Shown one piece after another: positions 23,714 through 31,267 of a stretch of 42,658 bases of DNA. How positions within the stretch are numbered: position 1 is the first letter of the stretch; the number at the start of each line of letters is the position of its first letter. Made by a program: the position numbers and the translations under genes. Origin of the DNA: a virus; the IMG/VR virus record IMGVR_UViG_3300044611_001113, positions 1 to 42,658 of that record. The stretch is one strand, 5' to 3'. The notes under the pieces were generated by a model. The model ran no database searches, was not told where the DNA came from, and saw only the letters and a list, made by a program, of their open reading frames with translations.

Positions 23714-23730
23714 TGGAGGAACTTATTTAA
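22396..23730 (+). CDS. dcm: DNA (cytosine-5) methyltransferase
   Basis: 444 residues from GTG 22396. C5-methyltransferase motifs are in order: I (GLCAGYGGIELGL, 11-23), IV (GGYPCQPFSAAGKR, 81-94, catalytic Cys85), VI (FENV, 121-124), VIII (QRKRVFI, 161-167) and, after ~250 residues of target-recognition region, IX/X (ELRLLGNGVVPATAERAF) near the end. It methylates cytosine at an unknown site, probably to protect phage DNA from host restriction. The recognition region contains repeated [LMV][AG]xA/S-type units (LAVSNS, LADSYS, VGNARV, MGNAKH, MGNAHS), which correspond base for base to the WPTP-like units of the overlapping frame. Confidence 0.9.
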   Translation: MDTPKTITHLGLCAGYGGIELGLHRVIRNLRTVALCEVEAFCCANLVAKMEAGLMDAAPIWTDLKSFPWADFRDRVDILTGGYPCQPFSAAGKRLGTDDPRHLWPFIADGIRILRPKLCFFENVEGHISLGLREVIGELESIGYQTAWGIFSAAEVGAPHQRKRVFILAVSNSLGGAAGLSRSLAWNERFAGVSDNGGGKGCGELADSYSDQPSAERGDAGKVRGLSEAQRQPEHGAAVFGGGCLAGGTAWPSRPGQPQHGWEPPRVVGNARVQEPCRLPSGCDRIDVATTWESSGTMGNAKHYGLSSEQIIRSDEATSHEWAKKESHQARQLEGADRPIDVPSIQGCASASESMGNAHSPRPQERQGQRGAGIQGIDSDGGEDADGKAQPALGRDADGLAGGLGYAELCVSCDNRTDELRLLGNGVVPATAERAFRILMEELI

Positions 23731-23733
23731 CTT

Positions 23734-24192
23734 ATGGCTGGAGAATGGATAAAGGTGGAGAACCACCTACACGAAAAGATCGAGGTCGCGGCTATCGCTG
23801 ACCAGACCAAAATGGACATCGATACGGTGGTCGGGAAGCTGCTCAAAGTGTGGGCTTGGGCGTCACGGAATTGTTACGCTGACGGCGTAACAAGTGTTAC
23901 GGCGCTGCGTGTCATCCGCGAAATCACTGGCTGCGGAGTCTTCGACGAAGCGATGGCAAGTTGCGGATGGATTCGCATAAAAGGCGACAAAATCGAGTTC
24001 ACAAACTTCGACCGCCACAACAGCCAAACCGCTAAAGACAGGGCGCTTGCAGGAGCAAGAATGGCCAAGAAACGCGGTCACGATGCCGTTACGGAAAAGT
24101 TACGCTCAGACCGTAACAAGTCCGTAACCAGAGAAGAGAAGAATAATAGGGAGTCTTCGACTCCCAATCGGGAACCACAACGCTGCCTGTAA
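23734..24192 (+). CDS. Phage replication protein (initiator-like N-terminal domain)
   Basis: 152 residues. The start, MAGEWIKVENHLHEKIEV...VVGKLLKVWAWASRNCYADG, and the later GWIRIKGDKIEFTNFDRHNSQTAKDRALA are the usual pattern of phage replication-initiation proteins with a winged-helix N-terminus, followed by a basic Lys/Arg-rich tail. It ends soon after the tail and is followed by a DnaB-like helicase, which it may load. Seven GTTACG motifs lie inside the gene, suggesting the origin is here, as in the lambda O gene. Confidence 0.75.
   Translation: MAGEWIKVENHLHEKIEVAAIADQTKMDIDTVVGKLLKVWAWASRNCYADGVTSVTALRVIREITGCGVFDEAMASCGWIRIKGDKIEFTNFDRHNSQTAKDRALAGARMAKKRGHDAVTEKLRSDRNKSVTREEKNNRESSTPNREPQRCL
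23873..24128. other. Candidate replication origin: cluster of GTTACG iterons
   Basis: Seven copies of GTTACG or its complement within 256 bases: 23873, 23886 (complement), 23896, 24088, 24099, 24112 (complement) and 24123 (complement). The first two form a perfect 9-bp inverted repeat TTGTTACGC-N5-GCGTAACAA (23871-23893). About 0.1 copies would be expected by chance. The copies fall in different reading frames, so codon use does not explain them. Elsewhere I noticed only isolated copies. Position inside the replication gene supports an origin. Confidence 0.6.
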
Positions 24193-24198
24193 TCGACT

Positions 24199-25464
24199 AT
24201 GCCAACCTACACACCCCAAAAAGCTGAGATCATCCAGATGCCCCCGGCGATCCCGAGAAACGACACAGCGGAGCGTGTGGCGCTCTCCTGCATCGTGCAG
24301 CATCTCTCGACGCTCGACCTTGCCACATGGCCGGATGACCTGTTTTTTAATCCCGCGAACAAGCTCATCCTGGCATCGGCCAAAGCCTGCCGCGAATCCG
24401 GCGCGCCTTCGGACGCCCTGAGCATCATCAGCCACATGGAGACCTGCGGCACACTCGACGCGGCCGGTGGACATCAGGCGATCGTGGACATTCTCGCAGC
24501 CTACCCGACCAGTGATCCCGTGACCGCGCTCTGGTATCGTGAACAACTGCTGACCGCTGCACGCTACAGGCAGGCCCAACAAGCGGCCTCAGAGGCTGCT
24601 ATTTCGTTTCGGACGATGGAAGGCGACATCGCAGCCGTCTCCGGCCGTCTCGCTGAAATCTCGGCCCTTGTGGACCGCCCGCGCAAGACGCTGGCCGAAA
24701 CGATGGACGAATGGCTCGCCGAGATCGAGCGCACGGAGCCGCCCGAGGCATTCTCGACGCGCCTGCCGTCACTGGATGCCCTCACCGGCGGCGGACCGAA
24801 GCGCGGTGAACTCTTCGTGGTGGCTGCCGAGACATCTGGCGGCAAATCGATCATCCTGCAACAGGTGGCACTTGACGCGGCAGAAAAGCTCAAGCATGTG
24901 CTCCTGTTCAGCCTGGAGATGCCGGCGAAGCAGGTCTTTGGCCGGATGCTCTCAAACTTCACCGGCCACCGCGTCAAGACCGCTGCCGAGGGCATGATCC
25001 AGCAAGACATGGCTCGTATGCACCAGGCGCTTGCGGCGTTTAAGCGGACTAATCTCCGCATCGAATCGGACTTTGCCGACTGGGAATCCATCGAAGCCTC
25101 TGCCCGCGAAGCACACGGAAAAGGCCAACTTGACCTTCTCATAGTCGATTACCTCCAGCTCGTGGCGCTCCGCACCCTCGGCAAGAACGAGACACGCGAA
25201 CAGCATGTCTCGGAGATCACCCGCCGACTGAAAGGCTTGGCGCTGCAACTCGACATAGCCGTCGGCACGGCGTCTCAAGTCAACGACGAAGGCCGCCTTC
25301 GCGAATCGCGCGCCATTTCCCACCATGCCGATCATGTCTGGATGATAGACAAGGGTAACGAAGGCAAGGTGCTACGCATCGACAAGAACCGAAACGGAGA
25401 ACGCGACAAGTCGATTCCGGTCATCATGCACGGACACATCGCCAGATTTGAGGAGGCAACATGA
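24199..25464 (+). CDS. DnaB-like replicative helicase
   Basis: 421 residues. The N-terminal helical domain (about 20-110) is followed by a RecA-type domain: Walker A AETSGGKS at 210-217, FSLEMPAKQVFGRM near 238, Walker B LLIVDYLQL from 313, then EITRRLKGLALQLDIAVGTASQVN and RIDKNRNGE as in DnaB family motifs H3/H4. It should unwind the phage origin as a hexamer on the lagging strand, loaded by the upstream replication protein. The usual SQL of motif H3 reads ASQVN here. Confidence 0.88.
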   Translation: MPTYTPQKAEIIQMPPAIPRNDTAERVALSCIVQHLSTLDLATWPDDLFFNPANKLILASAKACRESGAPSDALSIISHMETCGTLDAAGGHQAIVDILAAYPTSDPVTALWYREQLLTAARYRQAQQAASEAAISFRTMEGDIAAVSGRLAEISALVDRPRKTLAETMDEWLAEIERTEPPEAFSTRLPSLDALTGGGPKRGELFVVAAETSGGKSIILQQVALDAAEKLKHVLLFSLEMPAKQVFGRMLSNFTGHRVKTAAEGMIQQDMARMHQALAAFKRTNLRIESDFADWESIEASAREAHGKGQLDLLIVDYLQLVALRTLGKNETREQHVSEITRRLKGLALQLDIAVGTASQVNDEGRLRESRAISHHADHVWMIDKGNEGKVLRIDKNRNGERDKSIPVIMHGHIARFEEAT

Positions 25465-26018
25465 TCGTGACTACAAACTCTGAATTCACGCAAAACACCG
25501 ACTTAAGCATTAAGTCCAGAGACTTATTTTGTTTTGTCGGATTTGAGCGGGTGACATTGGCCCAGGCAAACGAATGCCTTGCATTGTGGGGGCATAAAAT
25601 GGGGCAAATTAATCGAGGCAATCAAGGAGCGACCTGTCACGCACTCATTCACGAAGGAAATGCCGTGGCCGTCACAACGGCAAGTAACCTCATTGCGCCA
25701 GTAGTAGGCGGTGGCTGCCAATGGATGAATCGAAATAACACCATTGAGCTGTCGCGGCTTTGTGCTTCCCGTAGCGGCCTTTGCCGGGTGGCTCTTCGAC
25801 TTTGGCGTGAGTTTGTATTTCCTTCTATGGGCTACGAGTTCGCGGTCTCGTATCAAGATGCCGACTTACACAACGGCAATACTTATCGCTTTGATGGCTG
25901 GGAGCGAGTAGGGCGAGCACGCAGTGGCACCGACACGCGATCTGGGAGGCCAGGACGCGATAAGTGGGTGTGGGCATGGCCGGGTAAGCCGATCGCCCGC
26001 TTCGAGGAGGGCAAATGA
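25461..26018 (+). CDS. Mom-like GNAT-fold protein, possible DNA base modification
   Basis: 185 residues. IELSRLCASRSGLCRVALRLW (about 93-113), then FAVSYQDADLHNGNTYRFDGWERVG (about 127-151) follow the layout of phage Mu Mom and relatives: ELxRL, a helix, SYxDxxHxGxxYRxxGW. Mom-type proteins use a GNAT-like fold to modify adenines and block restriction. The C-terminal part is Arg/Trp-rich. The match is by motif only. Coupled by ATGA to the helicase and to the zinc-ribbon gene. Confidence 0.55.
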   Translation: MIVTTNSEFTQNTDLSIKSRDLFCFVGFERVTLAQANECLALWGHKMGQINRGNQGATCHALIHEGNAVAVTTASNLIAPVVGGGCQWMNRNNTIELSRLCASRSGLCRVALRLWREFVFPSMGYEFAVSYQDADLHNGNTYRFDGWERVGRARSGTDTRSGRPGRDKWVWAWPGKPIARFEEGK

Positions 26019-26209
26019 AACCCTGCCCGAAATGCCTCTCAACCTCCCGAGTCACCGACTCCCGGCAAAACAACGAACACACCTACCGCCGCCGTGAGTG
26101 CAATAAGTGCAACACGACCTGGACGACCTACGAAATCCATTCTGACGAATTCGACAAAGTTTCCAAATACAACAACCTAAAAACAATCCTGCTCAAAAAC
26201 ATACAATGA
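26015..26209 (+). CDS. NrdR-like zinc-ribbon protein
   Basis: 64 residues. CPKCLSTSRVTDSRQNNEHTYRRRECNKCNTTWTTYE has the four Cys and the RRRECxxCxxxxTTYE line of the NrdR zinc ribbon, but the ATP-cone domain of NrdR is missing. In NrdR this part binds DNA upstream of ribonucleotide reductase genes. Here a free zinc ribbon may act as a small regulator. ATGA overlap with both neighbours. Confidence 0.75.
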   Translation: MKPCPKCLSTSRVTDSRQNNEHTYRRRECNKCNTTWTTYEIHSDEFDKVSKYNNLKTILLKNIQ

Positions 26210-26736
26210 TCTCAGCCTCACCCGCAGAAGCAGCCCGCCTCTTCGAGAAAAACGGGGGCGTCTATTGGCCCGACATCGCCGACGAAATCGATTCGCCGGA
26301 GGAAATACTCGCCGACTCGCTCGGCATCAGCGTGAAGGCCGCGCGCCTTGTCCTGCTCCATGTCGAGAACGAAGTGCGAAAGAATCAGGCGCTCATCCTC
26401 GGCAAGGTCATCGGCCTTCTACTCAAAGCCAGCAACCTGCCAGCCATGGCGCACGCGCTGGCATTCGCCTCCGGTCTCGACCAACTCAACGGCGCACGAT
26501 CACAGGCGGAAGTAGCCCGCGAGCTTGGCGTCACCCGTGCGCTATTGAGCCACTACACGCTGGGCGTTCGCGATGTCCTGAGCGGCAAGGATACATCGTT
26601 CGAATGCACCAAATTCCGCAAATCCCAAGCCAGCCGCGAGACATTCCGCGCCAAGGCGACCGACCCATTTACCGCAGCGAAGGCAGCGGCAATCGCAAAA
26701 CTGAAAACACAAACCACAAAAACATCATGCAACTAA
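26206..26736 (+). CDS. Helix-turn-helix regulator, sigma-like, early-late boundary
   Basis: 176 residues. ADSLGISVKAARLVLLHVENEV near 40 and RSQAEVARELGVTRALLSHYTLGVRD (about 104-129) are two helix-turn-helix-like segments; the C-terminal part is Lys/Ala/Thr-rich. Placed after the replication genes and before terminase, it may activate late genes. It overlaps the following gene by 10 bases. Confidence 0.6.
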   Translation: MISASPAEAARLFEKNGGVYWPDIADEIDSPEEILADSLGISVKAARLVLLHVENEVRKNQALILGKVIGLLLKASNLPAMAHALAFASGLDQLNGARSQAEVARELGVTRALLSHYTLGVRDVLSGKDTSFECTKFRKSQASRETFRAKATDPFTAAKAAAIAKLKTQTTKTSCN

Positions 26737-27155
26737 TCGACCAAGCCATGTTCACCCTTGCCGGGCTGAACCTACCAGACAACCTCACAACCGGACAATG
26801 GGCAGACATCCACAAGGACATCCTGACCTGCAAACGCGCTGCATCCAAATGGCTGCAACAATCCCGCGACTACAGCAACGGACGGTGGGGTATTGAGTTC
26901 ACCGCAGACACGGAAGCACAACTGGAACTCGACCTTGGCCTCGCCCTACCCGAACCCAAGCCCGCCCTCAACCCGGCCGACAAGACCAAGGCCATCGTGA
27001 CGATCGAAGGATTGTCGCAATCGTTTATCCTATGGCAGAGGAAGATGAGCGATGAAATCCCGCAATGGGACAAAGACCGGCTCAACCGCGCCCTCGAACT
27101 CCTCGAGCCTATGGAGAAGGAAGCCAAGCGCGTGCGGGAGCTACTCAACAAATGA
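26727..27155 (+). CDS. Unknown protein, helical, pre-terminase region
   Basis: 142 residues from ATG 26727; upstream in-frame readings lie inside the preceding gene. Helical throughout (KDILTCKRAASKWLQQS...DRLNRALELLEPMEKEAKRVRELLNK), with a Pro-rich stretch in the middle (LALPEPKPALNPADK). No family is recognised. ATGA overlap with the next gene. Confidence 0.6.
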   Translation: MQLIDQAMFTLAGLNLPDNLTTGQWADIHKDILTCKRAASKWLQQSRDYSNGRWGIEFTADTEAQLELDLGLALPEPKPALNPADKTKAIVTIEGLSQSFILWQRKMSDEIPQWDKDRLNRALELLEPMEKEAKRVRELLNK

Positions 27156-27337
27156 GCGCCGAACAAAAGCACAGCCAGATGCTCGGACAGATCGCGTGTC
27201 TGGTTGAGGAGTTCGTGAGAGGAGAAGAGACCACCCTTCAAGGCGTGGCCAAGCTCAAGGCGCTCTACTGCGACGCCAAGGCCCGACTGGCGTGGGAGTA
27301 TGTGGAGCGCTTAGATGAGGAGGCACGCGATGAGTGA
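27152..27337 (+). CDS. Small helical protein, unknown function
   Basis: 61 residues from ATG 27152. QMLGQIACLVEEFVRGEETTLQGVAKLKALYCDAKARLAWEYVERL is a two-helix pattern with acidic ends. No family is recognised. Overlaps its neighbours by 4 and 8 bases. Confidence 0.55.
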   Translation: MSAEQKHSQMLGQIACLVEEFVRGEETTLQGVAKLKALYCDAKARLAWEYVERLDEEARDE

Positions 27338-27599
27338 TACACCAGAGACGGATGCAGCCGTCGAAGCATCCGGCGGCGACTGGTCGCCAGTCCTGCGCGC
27401 AGTGGCGCAACGGCTGGAGCGTGAGCGAGACGCCGCGCTGATGGATCGAGCGAACGGAGACATCGCCACCATGACCATAAACCACTACGAGCGCATTCTC
27501 CAAGAGCGCAACGCCGCGCGTGAACTTGCTGAAGCGTTTCACCGCGATCAAGTTACGCTACTCCTTGAGCGCGACAACACAAATGATTGCAAAAAGTGA
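27330..27599 (+). CDS. Small acidic helical protein, unknown function
   Basis: 89 residues from ATG 27330 (an ATG 15 bases upstream is also in frame). MSDTPETDAAV at the start, followed by long charged helices (RAVAQRLERERDAAL, ERILQERNAARELAEAF). MSDTPETD-type openings are common in small phage proteins near terminase genes. Function unknown. Confidence 0.6.
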   Translation: MSDTPETDAAVEASGGDWSPVLRAVAQRLERERDAALMDRANGDIATMTINHYERILQERNAARELAEAFHRDQVTLLLERDNTNDCKK

Positions 27600-27724
27600 A
27601 ATCATTTGTCGCCTCCGCCGCCAAGACGGGGGGGCATCGGGAACCCTACCAACCCGCTCAATCCGTGCAGTTTGCCCGTCGCTCGATAGTTTTCTGTGAG
27701 CAATAAAATTCCCGTTTCCGCATA
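27600..27724. other. Gap upstream of terminase, candidate cos or promoter region
   Basis: 125 bases without a gene immediately before the small terminase gene, the place where cos lies in lambda-like phages. It contains a G7 run near 27629 and no clear promoter or terminator. No direct sequence proof of cos is visible. Confidence 0.3.
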
Positions 27725-28129
27725 ATGAAGCCAAAGACCACCCCAAAGAGAGGCAAGGGCCGACCTCGTGACCCTGTTACGGATCGCATTGCCAGCGAGC
27801 TTGCTGTAACAAAACGGCAGGCGCGCAACCTTGCCGCCGAATCCGAAACCACCGGCCTGCCCGTAGAGGACATGAAGGCCGCGAGGCTCAGGAAGCTGAA
27901 GCTCGAGGGCGACCGGATCGAGTATTTGCTCGAGGTCACCAAGGGGAAGCACATTGCTGTCGAGAAAGTAAAGGAAGAAAACTTCGCTCTTGGCATGGCC
28001 GTGAAGGCTCAACTCTTTTCATGGAGTGGCGCATTGCCTGGGCGACTCGAAGGGCTATCCGCAGCGCAGATGGTGCCGATCTTAGATGATGAAATAAACC
28101 GCGTTTTAAAAATACTTTCCGACGAATGA
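27725..28129 (+). CDS. Terminase small subunit (probable)
   Basis: 134 residues. The basic start (MKPKTTPKRGKGRP) leads to a helix-turn-helix-like RIASELAVTKRQARNLAAE, then a long helix (AARLRKLKLEGDRIEYLLEVTKGKHIAVEKV) and a C-terminal helical part. This layout (DNA-binding head, oligomerising helix) and its place directly before the large terminase indicate the small subunit, which recognises the packaging site. Coupled by ATGA to the large subunit. Confidence 0.75.
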   Translation: MKPKTTPKRGKGRPRDPVTDRIASELAVTKRQARNLAAESETTGLPVEDMKAARLRKLKLEGDRIEYLLEVTKGKHIAVEKVKEENFALGMAVKAQLFSWSGALPGRLEGLSAAQMVPILDDEINRVLKILSDE

Positions 28130-29805
28130 TCGCAGAATATTTCAAACTCGGCGTGAACCCCGGCGAGCGGCTGAGTCCGGTGCAATGGATGTCTCGGCAT
28201 GTCGTCGTTCCGCACTCGGCGCGAAATACGCAATTCGATTCCACGACAGCGCAGTGGATGAACGAGCCGATCGAGGAGATCGCCAAAGACACGAACGACG
28301 AGATCATCATCTGCGCCCCTGTCGGCAGCGGGAAGACCACGCTTTTCGAGTCTCTCCTGGCATGGATCATCAGCGAGAACCCCGGCCCGACATTGGTGAC
28401 CGGGCAGACCGACAAGACGGCAAAGCAGTGGGCCGAGTCGCGCCTCGGGCCGATGCTCGAAGCGATACCATCGGTCGCCAAGCTCTTCCCAAAAGACCGG
28501 CACCAGAAGCGCAAGACTGAAATCCTTTTTCCGCACATGCCGCTCTTCATCGGTGGCGCAAACCTCACCAGCCTACAGGAAAAATCCATCCGCTGGGCGA
28601 TAGCCGACGAAGTATGGCGGTGGAAGCGCGGCATGCTCGAGGAATTCCGCCGCCGAACTCACGACCGATGGAACGCCCGCCGCATCTTGGTATCGCAAGG
28701 AGGCGAGGAAGGCGACGATTTCCACGACGCAGAAGACTTGTGCGAAAAGCGCGAATTCTCTTGGCAGTGTCTCTGCGGTGCTGTGCATCCGTGGGATTTC
28801 AAAAACATCGCCTTCGACCGCGAGACCGACGCCAATGGCGCTATGCTCTGGGAGCGCGTCGCCAAGAGCGCCCGGCTCGTCTGCCCCACATGCTCGCACG
28901 AATACATGGACGACCCGCGCATCCGCCGCGCTTTGTCATCCGGCTCGCGCTACATCGTCACCTCGCACGGCGCGCCAGGGCGGATCGCCTTTCACTACGA
29001 TGCCGCTGCCGTCTGGTGGATTCCGTGGGGATCGCTGGCCGTCGAGTGGGTCAAAGCCGATCTCGACCGCAAGGCCGGAGACACCGAGGCCATGAAACAA
29101 TTCGTGCAGAAACGCAACGCCCGCCGCTGGACCGTGCAAGGCACCGGAGCCACCAGCGCCGAGGTGCTCGCATGTCGCAAAGATTACCTTCGCGGAGCCT
29201 GCCCAATCGAGCCGGTGGCCATCACGCTCTCAGCGGATGTTGGTCAAGACACCTCGCACTGGACCACGATGGCCTTTGCAGAAAATGGCGACGCCTATGT
29301 CATCGACTACGGCACCGTGACCGGCATCGACGACATGCTCGAAGTCGCGCAGTCGCAGAAATACAAGACCGCCGAAGGCAGGGAGGTCACGCCCATCGGC
29401 GGACTGCTCGACTCAGGCTTCAACGCAAACGCCGTTTACCGCGCGTGCTATCTCTCGGGGAATTTTTTTTTCCCGGCCAAAGGATCAGGCGCAAACTTCG
29501 GCAGCATCTCCGAGAGCGTGCTGAAGGAATACCCAACCATGCCGCTCTACACGGTGAACGAATTCGCGTCGAAGGTCTCCCTGTTCATCGACCGAATCGC
29601 CAAGCGGAAATCCCCATTCTTATTTTTCCCGAAAGACGCAGGCGAAGAATTCCTTTCCGCCTTCATGGGGCAAAAAATCGTCGTCACCAAAAAAGGCCGC
29701 AAAGAATGGCGCTCGGTGGCAGGTGACCACTTCGCCGACTCCGTGCGCCTCAACTACGCCTGCGCTCAACAGCTGCGCAAAACAGGAGCAATCGAATTCA
29801 AATGA
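28126..29805 (+). CDS. Terminase large subunit, GpA family
   Basis: 559 residues. ATPase: APVGSGKT at 64-71 (Walker A), IADE near 159-162 (Walker B). A Cys pair set (CLCG, CPTC) sits in the middle, as in GpA-type terminases. The nuclease half begins with LSADVGQDTSHW near 366 and shows GLLDSGFNA and a C-terminal GDHFADSVRLNYA. It drives DNA into the procapsid and cuts it. Family PF05876 type, as in lambda gpA. A 370-residue Arg-rich reading in another frame is a composition effect. Confidence 0.92.
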   Translation: MIAEYFKLGVNPGERLSPVQWMSRHVVVPHSARNTQFDSTTAQWMNEPIEEIAKDTNDEIIICAPVGSGKTTLFESLLAWIISENPGPTLVTGQTDKTAKQWAESRLGPMLEAIPSVAKLFPKDRHQKRKTEILFPHMPLFIGGANLTSLQEKSIRWAIADEVWRWKRGMLEEFRRRTHDRWNARRILVSQGGEEGDDFHDAEDLCEKREFSWQCLCGAVHPWDFKNIAFDRETDANGAMLWERVAKSARLVCPTCSHEYMDDPRIRRALSSGSRYIVTSHGAPGRIAFHYDAAAVWWIPWGSLAVEWVKADLDRKAGDTEAMKQFVQKRNARRWTVQGTGATSAEVLACRKDYLRGACPIEPVAITLSADVGQDTSHWTTMAFAENGDAYVIDYGTVTGIDDMLEVAQSQKYKTAEGREVTPIGGLLDSGFNANAVYRACYLSGNFFFPAKGSGANFGSISESVLKEYPTMPLYTVNEFASKVSLFIDRIAKRKSPFLFFPKDAGEEFLSAFMGQKIVVTKKGRKEWRSVAGDHFADSVRLNYACAQQLRKTGAIEFK

Positions 29806-30017
29806 AAAAATCCCAACTCTGGAAAATCTATGTGGCAAAAAATCCCAGCTTCGCGGGAGACGGCAACATCACGATGAGCGCGCGCGGCCTGCGCAAACTC
29901 TTCGACCAAACATGGGACTACGCCTACGAGCAGGGCGAGCCGGAGAACGCACCCATGCCGAATGTTAGCGACTCAAAAGCCGTGGACGATCTTCGCAAAA
30001 TCTTCGGCATGTTCTGA
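29802..30017 (+). CDS. Small protein after terminase, unknown function
   Basis: 71 residues. KKSQLWKIYVAKNPSFAG...ARGLRKLFDQTWDYAYEQG looks like the short conserved proteins that often follow GpA-type terminase genes ('LW..Y...NP.f' pattern, from memory). It is coupled by ATGA to terminase and ends the terminase operon, just before a strong hairpin. Confidence 0.65.
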   Translation: MKKSQLWKIYVAKNPSFAGDGNITMSARGLRKLFDQTWDYAYEQGEPENAPMPNVSDSKAVDDLRKIFGMF

Positions 30018-30018
30018 G

Positions 30019-30042
30019 CAATTTCGTGGCGTCACGAAATTG
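30019..30042 (+). terminator. Strong stem-loop behind the terminase operon
   Basis: Perfect 10-bp inverted repeat CAATTTCGTG-GCGT-CACGAAATTG two bases after a stop codon. It lacks a run of T after the stem, so it may be a Rho-assisted or attenuating terminator or an RNA-stabilising end. The following 160 bases are AT-rich and may hold a promoter for the small-gene block. Confidence 0.5.
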
Positions 30043-30203
30043 ATGCCCGCCCGCCGAGCTAGTGTTCATGCGGCTCTGCGGGCCACCAAAAATATTTTTC
30101 ATTTTCTTGAAAATAATTGTTTACAAAAATCAAGTTTGTGAGAAAGTAATTCCAGATCGAAGGCACCACGCCGGAGACGAAAACAAAAAACCAAATCAAA
30201 AAA

Positions 30204-30395
30204 ATGAAAACCTATCGCACTCACAAATGCCAAGCCATGACTGCCAAGTATGTCACCATCGGTAACCGCCAACTCTGCTGCTACAAAAATGCGGCAGCAT
30301 CTAATTTTGCATGGTCAATCCGCAAACATGACGGTGAGTGGACCGGCGGATTCCCGATCAGCAAAAAAACAATGCGCGGCATTCTCACCGCCTAA
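30204..30395 (+). CDS. Small basic accessory protein
   Basis: 63 residues. MKTYRTHKCQAMTAKYVTIGNRQLCCYKNAAASNF...GGFPISKKTMRGIL; three cysteines and several basic residues, a small beta-rich fold by pattern. It opens a block of accessory genes behind an AT-rich stretch (30085-30160), which may hold its promoter. No family is recognised. Confidence 0.55.
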   Translation: MKTYRTHKCQAMTAKYVTIGNRQLCCYKNAAASNFAWSIRKHDGEWTGGFPISKKTMRGILTA

Positions 30396-30405
30396 CAAAC
30401 CACCC

Positions 30406-30428
30406 GGCGCGGGTTCGATCCCCGCGCC
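30406..30428 (+). other. tRNA T-arm-like hairpin (possible tRNA 3'-end remnant)
   Basis: GGCGCGGG-TTCGATC-CCCGCGCC is a perfect 8-bp stem with the TTCGATC loop typical of a tRNA T-arm, followed by AGCC. The rest of a tRNA cannot be found upstream. The 13 bases from 30420 recur at 35950 beside the capsid operon terminator. It may be a relic of a second attachment site or just a hairpin. Confidence 0.4.
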
Positions 30429-30466
30429 AGCCTTGACCAACCAAACCAAAAAACGAAAATCAAAAT

Positions 30467-30805
30467 ATGAAAATCCAAGACATCCACAACATTACCCTCA
30501 ACGCAGCCGACAAAAAAGAATCGGAGCAGATTCAAGTTGGCATCCTTTTGATCCAAAACATGGGCTATGGCAAAAAGACAATCGCAGACGAGCAGACGGA
30601 CTTACGCCAAGCCGTCCGAATCATGCGCGCCGGAATGACAGACCGCCAATCCGAACAGCTTGAGCAAGCCCGACTCGATCGCACAGGTGTTCAGTATGAC
30701 CCAGATCATGGAACCATTGCCGAAGAGTTTTCCGAAACTGTCGGCGATCTCATCGACGCTTTAAACTCTGGCGACTTTTGGTGCGCGCTTACCGAAGCAA
30801 AATAA
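30467..30805 (+). CDS. Accessory protein, unknown function
   Basis: 112 residues. Helical and acidic: QIQVGILLIQNMGYGKKTIADEQTDLRQAVRIMRAG, then TIAEEFSETVGDLIDALNSGDFWCALTEAK. No family is recognised. Separate from its neighbours by short spacers, unlike the rest of the genome, as often for independently acquired small genes. Confidence 0.55.
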   Translation: MKIQDIHNITLNAADKKESEQIQVGILLIQNMGYGKKTIADEQTDLRQAVRIMRAGMTDRQSEQLEQARLDRTGVQYDPDHGTIAEEFSETVGDLIDALNSGDFWCALTEAK

Positions 30806-30809
30806 AAAA

Positions 30810-31034
30810 ATGAAACCACACGAAGACCTTTTAGACATGCTACGCCGCCACGGCGCATCCGAATTAGCCGAGGCCGTAGATGAATGCGAACGCGGAACCG
30901 TTGCACTTGAAGTCCACGAATGGCGCGACGATCTCGGGCAGTCCATTGTCAGCAGACACAACATCCACGCCGACATGATCGAGGATTTTGAATCTGCTCA
31001 AATTGAAGGATTGGATTTTATCATTCAACCATGA
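30810..31034 (+). CDS. Small acidic accessory protein
   Basis: 74 residues: HEDLLDMLRRHGASELAEAVDECERGT, then IHADMIEDFESAQIEGLDFI. Short helical acidic protein without a recognised family. ATGA overlap with the next gene. Confidence 0.55.
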   Translation: MKPHEDLLDMLRRHGASELAEAVDECERGTVALEVHEWRDDLGQSIVSRHNIHADMIEDFESAQIEGLDFIIQP

Positions 31035-31267
31035 GCCCCACCGACACACAAATCCGTCTAGCATGCAGCGTCGATGCAGCAGGTCACCGCAGCGGCCCAC
31101 CGCTCACGCTAACCGCCACCGGCCCTGACAACCTGACGATCCCGAACGGCTACATTGTCCGCCACGGCCTGCGAGTCGGCGCTCGTTTTCGCTCGTTTGG
31201 AACAGCCATGCGCGCCTTTGAATTCAAGCGCGAAAATCTCGGCTACACCACCATCGCCACAGCATGA
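31031..31267 (+). CDS. Small beta-rich accessory protein
   Basis: 78 residues with alternating hydrophobic residues (PPLTLTATGPDNLTIPNGYIVRHGLRVGARFRSF). No family is recognised. Coupled by ATGA at both ends. Confidence 0.5.
   Translation: MSPTDTQIRLACSVDAAGHRSGPPLTLTATGPDNLTIPNGYIVRHGLRVGARFRSFGTAMRAFEFKRENLGYTTIATA

Noticed and set aside
28614-29726. 370-residue plus-strand reading inside the terminase gene
   Set aside because: Arg/His-rich with no motifs, completely inside a clear GpA terminase; typical of GC-rich third positions. It also shows that long open shadows alone prove little here.
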